From Sclerotinia nivalis (lineage: Eukaryota > Ascomycota > Leotiomycetes > Helotiales > Sclerotiniaceae), in contig JAPEIS010000016.1 in the NCBI GenBank assembly GCA_029531795.1, forward strand, positions 1,240,001 through 1,304,000: a stretch of DNA of 64,000 nt, read 5' to 3'. A program made the translations under genes and the position numbers. This document shows, piece by piece, positions 50,115-59,728 of the stretch (within the stretch, counting starts at the first letter, position 1; the number at the start of each line of letters is the position of its first letter). The notes beneath the pieces were generated by a model. The model was not told the DNA's origin. It worked only from the letters and a program-made list of their open reading frames with translations, and did no database searches.

Positions 50115-51680
50115 TCAATCCTTGCCTCCATCATGAGGAAGATGCAAACGTACAACAAGTGAAAGGTACAGCATGGGTATAGTTTTCCATCCCCTCTCCT
50201 TCTCTAGATTTTTGAGACAGCTTGCATCCATAGCTTTAAAAAGTTGAACTCCAAAAGGGCTCTCTAGCTTGCAGACCTCGGCCATCATCACTTTGCTCGG
50301 ATCGAAGGCCTCAGATAGGCAAGGCGGGGATGGGGATGAATTGGGACTCGAAAATGAATCAATGCGCTTTCGTTTGTGAAGTGTGTCGCATGCTTCGGCC
50401 TGTGACTCTGAATCTTTCTTCACTCCTCCGCTGCTTCCAAGTTCAGCATATTCATCAGCAATAGGATCTCGTTCATAACCACTGAGTACCGCTCCATTGG
50501 TGATTTGAATTGCTGGGGTTCCAGCAGTCGGGACCTGTTGGCTCTGTGTGGACTCCGTGATGCAATTTATTGTATTCAAGAATTTTTCTCTGGAATTATT
50601 AGAGTTGGACGGATTAGCATCGACAGCAGGTTCGCGACCGATAACAGATAAATGGGGACCAGGTGGTGAGAGTATAACATCGCATCGAAGTTGGTGATCG
50701 TTTTGTTGTGCTGATTGTTGCATAAAATTGTCAGGAGAATGACATCGAACAGTCTCATGTTCGGTTGCCGTGATGGTGGTAGTTCCATCCCACGTATGAG
50801 TCCTGCAGGTCTAATGAAGCTCCACTTTTCACCATAACGCGCCATTCGCATCAACCTGTTTCTTCTTTGCGAAAAGTTCTCTGATGATATTTCTTGTGAA
50901 TTCCATAAACGATGTGCTAAGGCATCAACTGCTTAAGATCGAAGTGGCCCAGCCCAATTCGCCGCAGAGGTGGTTCCTTTCTTCACCATAGACTCTGTTC
51001 GAAATCTCTGTTCTTCTCTCAACGGCCTCGAAAATGATGACTAGTATACCCCTTCTTCGAATTTGATACACTTTTTGCTCGTCCTCAATTTGTTCATATT
51101 GTTCGACGCAACGTTTGAGAAAATCAATCTGATTTGATTTATGTTGTCAAATCAGCGGTCCGTAAAAAGAAAAAGGTCCAGTAAACCTTTTGTTAACCAT
51201 TACCTCGAAATGAATAATATATTGCGGATCTCGATTCCATTGCCAGCTGATATCCAAAATTTTGCACACTTCTTCATTTGACAGTCGTTGATTGTTTATG
51301 GATATGATAACTTCTAACAATTGCTGAGATGAATAGTATAAGGGAACCTCGACACTATTTTTAAGGCGTGTCTTAGCTTCACGAAGAGAAGTATCTTCAA
51401 GGAGAATGCTACGGAGGGAGCGAACGCGATCTAAAGAATGAGCAAGTTCTCTCAATGAAAAACCGACTTCCTGAATTCAACAAGAATTAGCTGACAATTT
51501 TCGAAGTCAGGGCAATCAATGTATTGCATTGCCTGCATCGCAATAAAGATTTCCCAGTTCCTCGAGCTTAATAGTGATGATGTCAGACACTCTGTAGTTC
51601 TGAAGTATATTTGGTCAATTAAGGATCGATACGTGTGAATGAGTACATACCTCGCTACTGCTACTACAGTTGGAACCCAT
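50115..51680 (-). CDS. Uncharacterised fungal protein, family X member 1, six exons
   Basis: Proposed exons: 51651-51680, 51533-51599, 51204-51466, 50987-51128, 50856-50928, 50115-50802, giving 420 residues. Introns of 51, 75, 58 and 53 bp have GT...AG ends. The second (51467-51532) would be GC-AG with an AAG acceptor and is the weakest join. The N-terminal half is helical (RELAHSLDRVRSLRSILL, EEVCKILDISW, VDALAHRLWNS). A Ser/Thr/Pro-rich linker follows, then a basic KRKRIDSFSSPNSSPSPP block (nuclear-signal-like) and a C-terminal FGVQLFKAMDAS segment. Four of these blocks recur in order in the gene at 55.3-57.2 kb, supporting both reading frames. No known domain; the basic block suggests a nuclear protein. 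The frame through 50925 alone would hit an in-frame TGA, which this model places in an intron. Confidence 0.6.
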
Positions 51681-52067
51681 GTTGAAAAGAATAAAAGATG
51701 AAAGATCAGCGGCAGCAAATCTCTAGCGAGGAGGAGGACTTGAACAGGACCAGTATCAAACTTACCCAGTAACTTTTATCCTGGTTGCAGCCAACGCCAA
51801 TATTTGTGCATAACACGCGTGAACTCTCATCCACCTTCCTGTTTCATTTTAGCAGAAAAAAGAGAAGAACGGTGTTATATGTTGGTGATTAGAACTTCAA
51901 TCCTGGAAATGAAATGGTCAGGGAGGTTGTACATCGCCAAATGTCGACAATGCCGCTTTGTCTTGTTTAAGTATCTCTGGAAGGATATTCGAAATGGATT
52001 TGTTGGTCTCATCAATCGTTGGTCATAATATTTATTTCAGAAATATATTTAGATCATCTTAAAGATG

Positions 52068-52075
52068 TATAAATA
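52068..52075 (+). promoter_or_regulatory. TATA-like box
   Basis: TATAAATA about 110 bp before the ATG at 52178, followed by a CT-rich leader (TTTCTTTCTTTAACTTCAAT) of the kind found at fungal transcription starts. Confidence 0.5.
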
Positions 52076-52177
52076 CAGCTTTCATCACTTCAATCATCAT
52101 ATTGTATTCGATTTTCTTTCTTTAACTTCAATCAATTTTCAACTATCAATCAATCCCAATCCCTATTCAACTTCAAA

Positions 52178-52467
52178 ATGGAGACGCCTTCAAATGACTA
52201 CATTAAACAACTCCGGCCCCGCTGTATGAATGCATTTGTATATACAATGCTATCAGGAGGACCTAGAGATTGGTAAAAAGCAAGTGGCATCAGGTATTCT
52301 GAGGTTCCAGAAGTTTACAGAGATTTTCAACAGCGGCAAAGGTCAAAAGCAATGTTCATGCACAGCCTGTACTGAGACAATGGTATGTATAATTGTCCCC
52401 TCAAGGATGAGACCGGGGCTTGGCAAAATTCTAACATGACAAATTCTAGAACAATAGCGCGAAATAA
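52178..52467 (+). CDS. Very small cysteine-containing protein, three exons
   Basis: Exons 52178-52223, 52294-52382 and 52450-52467. The introns (70 and 67 bp) have GTATGA and GTATGT donors and CAG/TAG acceptors. The product is 50 residues: METPSNDYIKQLRPRC, then ILRFQKFTEIFNSGKGQKQ, then a CSCTACTETM cysteine cluster and a short NNSAK end. The TATA box and pyrimidine-rich leader upstream support this ATG. Without splicing the frame closes after 31 codons. The C-x-C-x2-C cluster could bind a metal. Function unknown; the model rests on splice signals only. Confidence 0.45.
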
Positions 52468-52975
52468 TCTGCTCCGGGCTGAGATTTGCAGATCCATGCG
52501 AGTACGCGGCGATCTGTGGTGCATTGTCTTGTATATTATGATATATATATTTTTTCTTTACGACAGAGTAATAGTTTGGATTAATCTTGCAAGTTATCAT
52601 ATTAAAATATGTATCATGATGTAAGTGTACTTCCTGGAATCCTAGGCGACCATAATTTGTTTTGCCAGTGGTTAGGTGGTGTACGGCTGAGATGGAAAGA
52701 AGCAAGGGGGATCTTATGTGGGGTTTGCATTCTAAAGAAAAAGGCTCTCTATATATTTCCATTGCTCACAGACAAATAAATAAATTGAACTTCTCTATAA
52801 GGTGATTACCAGAATACGAACCTATTGATACCTGTAGGTACTCATTTCAATTACTACCCTCTACTACATCAATATTCCTAGTCATACCGTATACCCCACT
52901 GTCATGATACTAATTGCAGGTTCTCCGCAGTTTCCACCGAATCATTGAAGGATTCACACAGCTTCATACCTGATC

Positions 52976-53468
52976 ATGCCTTCTTACGCGGTCGGGTGTT
53001 TTAAAGGAATAAGAGACTATAGCAAGCCACCCGAATGCAAAGGAATGCTTTTTCATGACACGAAGGATCGTACGAGTCGGGGATTGGAGATCCGTGAGGA
53101 GTTTCGGAAGATATGCAGACGTATCCCAGATAGTGATCTGATGGAAAAGCGAACTCAGGTAACAACATCATCCGCTGGGGAATACTTGTCAGTTACAATC
53201 TTATTCCGAAATCCCGTATGCATCTGCTGATATTCTCCTCAGCCTCGTTTTACAGCTTACTCCCCGCGATGTTTCATACTTTAGAGAAACCATTCAGCTT
53301 TCCGAAGTATTTAGAAAGTTTGTGGAGCTATGGACTCGTAAGAGGTTTGAGACCTTTGATTTGGCTATCTTAGAGGTGGAGGATATGGTTGACGAGTGTA
53401 TTCTTTCTGGATCTGTGGTTCATCAAGAATTTCTATGTTGGAGAGGATGTACTACATGTCGGACATAG
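52976..53468 (+). CDS. Uncharacterised small protein with C-terminal cysteines, two exons
   Basis: Exon 1 (52976-53158) and exon 2 (53256-53468) join in phase 0 through GTAACA...TTTTACAG, giving 131 residues. Exon 1 is basic and charged (YAVGCFKGIRDYSKPPECKG, EIREEFRKICRRIPD). Exon 2 is helical and acidic (SEVFRKFVELWTRKRFETFD, LAILEVEDMVDECILSG) and ends in LCWRGCTTCRT. The two codon-like exons keep frame precisely across a standard-looking intron of 97 bp. The closing C-x3-C-x2-C resembles the cluster in its upstream neighbour at 52.2 kb, on the same strand, so the two could be distant relatives. No family recognised. Confidence 0.6.
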
Positions 53469-55288
53469 GACAATGGGGAAATGGAAAACGGTAATGTAGA
53501 AGTATGGTTACAAATGATGAATGGCAATTCACTATGCTGGCTATCCACTCTCCACTGGTACACCTTGGGGTGTAAAATCATGCACAAGTTATTCATTGAA
53601 AGAAGGTTATCTTTTTGCAGTTTCCACTCCCCTTGCTAACATGCGGCCAACTATTCATTGTTACTGTGTGAGAATCATAGTTGTAAATGATTAACTTCTT
53701 CCCACCTGCTCATTTAGCCTACCCATCCCACCTGCCCATCCCACCTGCCCATCCCGCCTGCCCATCTCGCCTACCCATCCCACCTACCCATCCCACCTAC
53801 CCATACCATCCTCACATCCCATCTTCCGAATCTTCAACATCAATCAAGTATGAAACCAAACACCCAATAACACCCCAAACATAAGCGACGGGACTGAACA
53901 ATACAAACATCCCCACAACTTCCGCATGTGTATATGACCGACGATTTCAAATAGTTTTGCAAAAGATTTAGTTGCACACACTTAGATTTATTCATTAGTA
54001 ATTGTAAATTACGAAGAAAACTTTGCTTGAATTCACCTTATAGCATTGAAATCCAATTATTTGCTGGTGAGGACCATTGCTCAAAGTCTCCGTTGAATTT
54101 TTCATAGACATAGTCAGGTAGGTGTATGATGAGGATGGAAGTGTATGATGAGGATGGGAGTACTGTTGAAGGAAATAGTGTTAAGGAATAGATGAAGTAT
54201 CTTATTTTTGAGCTGGCTCGAATATAAGCAGCCTTCTGTCTCTTTATGATTATTCTCAAGAGATGATTCAAATTCATTTCTTCACTCGGGACAATGTATC
54301 CATCCCCCCTTGTTGCTCTCTCTATCTTGTGAACAGAAAAGGAAGAAAAGGAAAAAAACATCAATGATTTGACTCTAACCGCATCAACATTTCCCACAAG
54401 CGCCCGTTGTATCCTGCAAAAAGTACAGTTCTGGATTAATGATAGGGCTTGATCATATCATCCGGAGATAAAATGGCCAATGATATCTGATACGAAGTGC
54501 AGAATTTATCATATGTTGATTCTTTATGATACGAATATGTCCTTTGCATCGAAGACAAGGATGTGAAATCAAAAAAGAAAATATCCAAAGATGCTAACGA
54601 TGTGGATGAAGGAACTGAAGTTGATAAGTAGAAAAGCCTGGGCTTACTTTGTCCGTACCCGAGACCAATCAGATTAACCCTTTGACATTACCCACTAGGA
54701 AATATGCAAATGATAATTATTATGGACTTGCGCTAAGCCCTGCATTTATGACAAAGTGAAAACAAGTTAGTGTGAGGGGAGCTGAAAGGAACATCCCAAC
54801 AAAACTGGTTAAGCATGTCTTTTGATCCTGTACCAATCCCTTTTCATTAATCATCTTGTGATAAAATGAAAATGGTTTAGTACTGTATGGAGTAACTCAT
54901 GCAGCTAGAAATTATATCACACTCCATCTAAATATAGGCCATTATTCCTCTTGTATTAAAGAGTGGAGTGTAAAATAGATCATACAATTAGCACTTTCTT
55001 GAGTACGATTAGGTATTGTTCTTTAATTGATAATCCAATCCTTATCTTTTGATTCTATCAATCTTTTGATGAGACCTCTTGCATAAGTCTTGTCTCACTG
55101 GATAATCTTTTTTTCCTTTTGCTTCTTCTACAAGCCATCGCTTTATCGAGTTTTGTTATCACATTAGAGGGAGCTGAAAAATACAATCCCTACAATGGCG
55201 TGTATTTATGCATTCGGATACGGTCCGCTTGTTCATAACCCGGTTTTGTAATCATCTGAGCTTTTAAGCGAAAATCATTTAGTGCTAA
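53469..55288. other. Intergenic stretch with minisatellite
   Basis: A 13-bp minisatellite (CCCATCCCACCTG and variants, about seven units) lies at about 53717-53812. A minus-strand frame at 54038-54397 has one plausible stretch after an acceptor-like TTTTTGCAG at about 54417 but no domain. No supported gene. Confidence 0.5.
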
Positions 55289-57215
55289 CAAAAAGCCATA
55301 GTCTCACTAAACCATTTTTGTAATCCACCTGAAGGAAAGCTCATATTATACGGGAGATTCAATCTCAAAACGTCGAGCGATAAGCATACCGTTGGTAGCC
55401 TTATTCAGATATTGGAATCCTATGATGAAACCCAGACTCTAGAATCTTTATTGGAAGAGGAGAAGGTGTGTGATTCCGTTCTATCCGGATGCCCATGTAA
55501 CTTAGTTCACCAGTTTACCAGCCTGCTCCATGGCATTTACACATCGCTTTCCCCAGAATCGAAAATTAGGGTCCAAAAAGTGTTTCCCAAGACCAATCGG
55601 ACCAAGAAGAACAAAAAGACAAAAAGTCCAGCATTGATGACAATTATTGGGATTCACGATATTGCTCTGCCATCTAGTAGTAAAAGACCAATTTCAGATA
55701 TGGAAAAAGAATCTAGGACAATTTTGGCAGCCCTTCGATAGTCAGCATTCTGGAGTACCAATTCCGAGTGAATCGGTTGAAATTGCCGCTATTGAAGCAT
55801 ATCTTATCCTTCAAAATCTAACCCCTAACATCATCCTGCGAAGATTGACACCTAATATCATCCTCAGAAGAGTTTGTGTTAGCTTCTTTTATCAGCTTGC
55901 GTTATTGATAAGTCATGGACAAAATGTTATGACGAATAATCTGCATACTATCCTTTATCAACGATTGGTTAAAGTATTCAAACAATCTAAAAAGATCGTT
56001 GATGAAGCTGATATTGTCAAAATGAATTTACAAATTTGGGTCGCTGCTGGATTCAGATATAATAAAATATGTATGGCTCTTGATAAGGGTGCTTTGTTTT
56101 TGATCCCATTGATATCAAATGATATGTGAGCTTATGTCTTTCCTACTCTTGAGATTAGTATACTAATCATCTAGATGGGAGAATCCAACTCCTTGAGAGG
56201 TGCAGAGTTCGATGAAGCAATATCTCATTTGAAAAGCGAAGGTATTATGAAGCTATCAAATCAACTTGGGGCTGATGCGGTAGCCAATCAAATCCTAGAT
56301 TCCGCCCTTGCTCCATTTCGATGGGATGTTGTTGATTCAAGGACTATTACTTCCGATCTATCTATAGAATCAAGAACCTTTCCTATCAGCCCTTCTGTGG
56401 GATCAAAAACCTTTCCTACCAGTCCTTCTGTCGAATCAAATTTCTTTCCCATCAACCCTTCTGTGGAATCAAAACCCTTCCCTATCAGTCCTTCTGTCAA
56501 ATCAAAAACTATTCCTGTTAGTTCATCTATCGGATCAAGGATTTCTCCCATCAAACCCAATTCCATATCTTCGATTTTAAATCCACCAGAAGCAGCACAG
56601 GAACCGCACTTACCGCCCAGTGAAATTTTATCAAGACATCATAATAGGTCGAAAGGGTCAGGTGAACAATTAGAGCTGCGCAACTCCTGTGGAAAACGAA
56701 GACGTGTGAATTCAGTATCCACTCCCGATCCAATTCTGCCCTCATCACCCAATGCCTCTGGTCGTCTATCATACAGGAAAATGGGATCGTGTCCGGTGGA
56801 TCAGAATAAGATGGAGAGGATTTTTGGAAAACGTCTTTTCGATGGGATGATGGGAAGCCGTAAGAAATCGGAAGATTGTAACCATCAAATTACTAATGCT
56901 CTCTGTGTGCATTATCCGTATCTCGACAGCAAAGAAGATTTTATATACAAAATATGGGTATGTTCATCGATTGGAAAGGATATCTTCCAGACCACCATGG
57001 GAGAAGGCGATGGCTTAAGAGATCTACTTGGTGATATATTGATCGAGGGTATGGAGGCGAGTCTATGCAGGCAAAGAGAGTCCAGACGGAAAATAGGAGC
57101 TGCTTGTGCGTTTAGAATATTTTCCAGCAATGATGATGACGCCAGCGATTATGAGGTGGAAATGAAGTTGGATTTCCAGATTGGTAAAGTGGTTATGTTT
57201 GATTTATTTCGATAA
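55289..57215 (+). CDS. Uncharacterised fungal protein, family X member 2 (exon joins unresolved)
   Basis: Three open segments: 55289-55741 (no ATG at its left end; KLILYGRFNLKTSSDKHTVG, CPCNLVHQFTSLLHGIY), about 55700-56110 (SVEIAAIEAYLILQNL, NKICMALDKG) and 56175-57215 (ADAVANQILDSALAPF, KRRRVNSVSTPDPILPSSP, FGKRLFDGMMGS). A good intron (GTGAGC donor, TACTAAT branch, CTAG acceptor) lies at about 56126-56174, but its phase does not bridge the last two segments. The first two overlap in different frames near an A5 run. Residues about 60-125 of the last segment are six degenerate copies of an 11-residue SKTFPISPSVE repeat. Homologous to the 50.1-51.7 kb gene by four ordered blocks. It may have indel lesions or unusual splicing. 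Confidence 0.5.
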
Positions 57216-58093
57216 CTAATTCTTCATCACCAATTTAAATCTCTTCACATCCGCTACAAGTACGAGCCAGCCGCTGGGAAGCTCGTAATCCTTTTGAGAC
57301 ACCCTTGTATTAAGATGAATAGAAATCACACCTTCGGTACCAATGCCTATGTAGCAACGATCAAAACCAGACGTGGCTTCCCATGACATCAATCTAGGTT
57401 CATCAATCTCGCCGAATGTATAGCATGGAATGTTTTCGTAATCACCGCCAACCGTTTGTTTACCCTAAAAATCTTTCTGTTAGAATCAGAAACACAAATT
57501 TGATTAACGACAACCTCACATCAGGCATTGTGATAATCACGTGTGCGTTGGCGCCAAATAAGTGCCTTTTTAGCTGTTGTACTGGTCGATCAGTAATGCC
57601 GATCGGAACCCCCCCCCCCCGGTGGCTGTGCGCACCTGCCCCGCTAAGTTTCGGAATGGGGTTGAGTCAATAAACGCGAATGGTGGCGCAATTGTTAGGG
57701 CCGAGGTTCGAAACCAGGATCTGGGTTGCGCGGCAGTTAGCGATGCTATCTGTACTGGTCAATGTAATGTTATAGAAGAAAAGGAAGGGACCAGGGACCG
57801 TTTTACTTATATATATTTGTTTTGGTAAAGATGATCCGATGAGAAAAGTCTGAACTGAAGACTTGAGTGAGAAATAAATAAGAAGGATAAGAAGGACGAT
57901 TCTGACTTCAGAAAATAGATTTAAAGTAATAATGGCTAATGCTACCACTACAACTTCCAATATCGTACTTGAAATAAATCTTACAGTCAAAATCGAATAG
58001 GACACAAAACTAAATTATATATGTTTCTAGTATACTACAAATGAAGAAAAAAAGAGATATTCGACTTCCTCAAATTTTATATTCCTCATAATT
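57216..58093. other. Intergenic stretch
   Basis: No supported gene. Contains a C11 run at about 57609 and, at 57674-57712, sequences resembling RNA polymerase III A and B boxes (TGGCGCAATTGTTAGGG and GGTTCGAAACC) spaced too closely for a normal tRNA gene. Confidence 0.5.
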
Positions 58094-59315
58094 TCACTCA
58101 CTAGCTCTATCCTCATTCCCATCCGTACTTCCACACTTTCCTTCGGCTTTTTGCTTGTTAAACTTCCTTAACCGTGACCGAGCCTTTCGAAGGGCATTCA
58201 AAATATCGTTGGCTTGATCCTCAACATCGTCTCTGCCATCAGAATCCATTGCCATGAACTGTTCGATCAAAACCTCTTCGGAACCCCCAGTTCGTTTTTT
58301 GGATGTACTTTTGGAGGCTATGCGTGCATTCCTAGACAGAGCAGGAAAAAAGTGATCTTTCGGTGCTGAAGAGGAAATTTAGTGCTTGTGTTCGTGTTCC
58401 GTCGGGGAAAAACTTACGTCGTAAGGAGCAACGCTTGCCTAAATTATTGACATGACAATTTGCACAGGAACCCTGCAGAAACCCATCCAATGCTACACAT
58501 TCTTCCCATGGTCCGGCCGGACGACCTTTGTTACCACAAGAATTACATCGAGAAGTAAAAACCTCGCCTCTCTCTTGTACGAGATGTGCTTCCACACTAA
58601 TGTTGTTTTGTGTTCCATCAGGCTTAAGCACAGCACTTGTTCTATTGGGCAGATAATTGAGATTGCGTTTTATTTCGTGCGTCTCGATATTCTGCATCCG
58701 TTCGGTGGCTAAAAGAGGGATTTGGAAAGGTGACTCGAACTGCCGACGATGTATAACTTCTGAAGATGCCGATCGAGCGCGCTTGGAGGTTTGTAATGTG
58801 CTGGCAGATGATTCCCTTACTGGCTTTCTCTTTTTCGAGTTCTTCTCTCCATGCTTCTGCTTCTCCAATTCCTCATCTTCAATATGTGCAGCCGTTCCAT
58901 GGACTACACCATCAGCCACCTCGTCAGATTTATGAGTATCGGGAGTATCGGTTTCTTTGGGTGGTTGACAATTGATAACTGTGTTTCCGCTTTGTTGGAC
59001 GCTGGGAGTAGAGGCTTCTAAACCTTTAAAAATGTTAGGAGTATTGGATTTTTCGGGTTGATGCAGGTTTTGAGCATCGATTTCTTGGGCTTGACCACTG
59101 TCGCGCCTGGTGGTAATTGCGAATTGATGAGCATTGGAAATGGTTTCTTCAGCTTCTTGATGGTTGGGCGTATTGTGCTGCTCGCACTGATGGACGTTGG
59201 GAATGGTGGTATCCGCCCCTTGATGAGTGCTGGCAATAGGGGCATCTGAAGCATTCCCACTGCCAGCTCTCCGAGTTGCTATATCCAGTACCGCTTCGCT
59301 TTGTTTGTTGTTCAT
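58094..59315 (-). CDS. DUF3716-type cysteine-rich (zinc-finger-like) protein
   Basis: Exon 1 (58418-59315) and exon 2 (58094-58365) flank a 52-bp intron (GTAAGT donor, CACTAAAT branch region, TTCAG acceptor; phase 1), giving 389 residues. A long polar N-terminus has recurring HQ/TPN motifs and a basic KKRKPVR signal at about 161-167. Next comes a cysteine module at residues 257-296: C-x2-C-x12-C-x10-C-x2-C-x8-C with GPWEEC and GSCANCH. This matches the fungal DUF3716 pattern, often seen in lineage-specific nuclear proteins. A helical acidic/basic tail follows (DVEDQANDILNALRKARSR). Likely nuclear by its basic signal; biochemical role unknown. Appears intact. Confidence 0.8.
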
Positions 59316-59728
59316 AGTTGTCGGTGACGGGTGCCGCTTATTGATTTGTCAGCTATAAAGTAAATGCAATAATGCTGCGGAAAATCGTAACCCCACCCCC
59401 GCCCATATGTTTCCGCCAAAAGTATTTTTAGTAGCGCGCTTCACGTATACAATGCTTTTATCATTCATTTGGACATTCATTTAACAAATCATTGGAAACA
59501 TATATCTTTTTCCATTTTTCTCTTTCAGAAAGCCAAATAATGACATCTATAATGATGACTTACCAGTATACTACCCCATCAACGAAGAACCAATACAACC
59601 TATCTCTCGATCCTACAAATACACCTTTGACATCCCCTTTTCAATCTTTGTTCTTATCTCGTTTATATTTGATCCTTTCCAATATTACCCACATCCATGG
59701 TCTCACCCAATTGCTCCTGCTTGTGCAT

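Noticed and set aside
50115..50723. Stand-alone 202-residue gene starting at the ATG near 50720
   Set aside because: The frame is open upstream and joins a consistent chain of exons to 51680; homology blocks with the paralogue span the join.
57595..57625. C11 run as a functional motif
   Set aside because: A homopolymer with no associated gene; more likely an unstable tract of uncertain true length.
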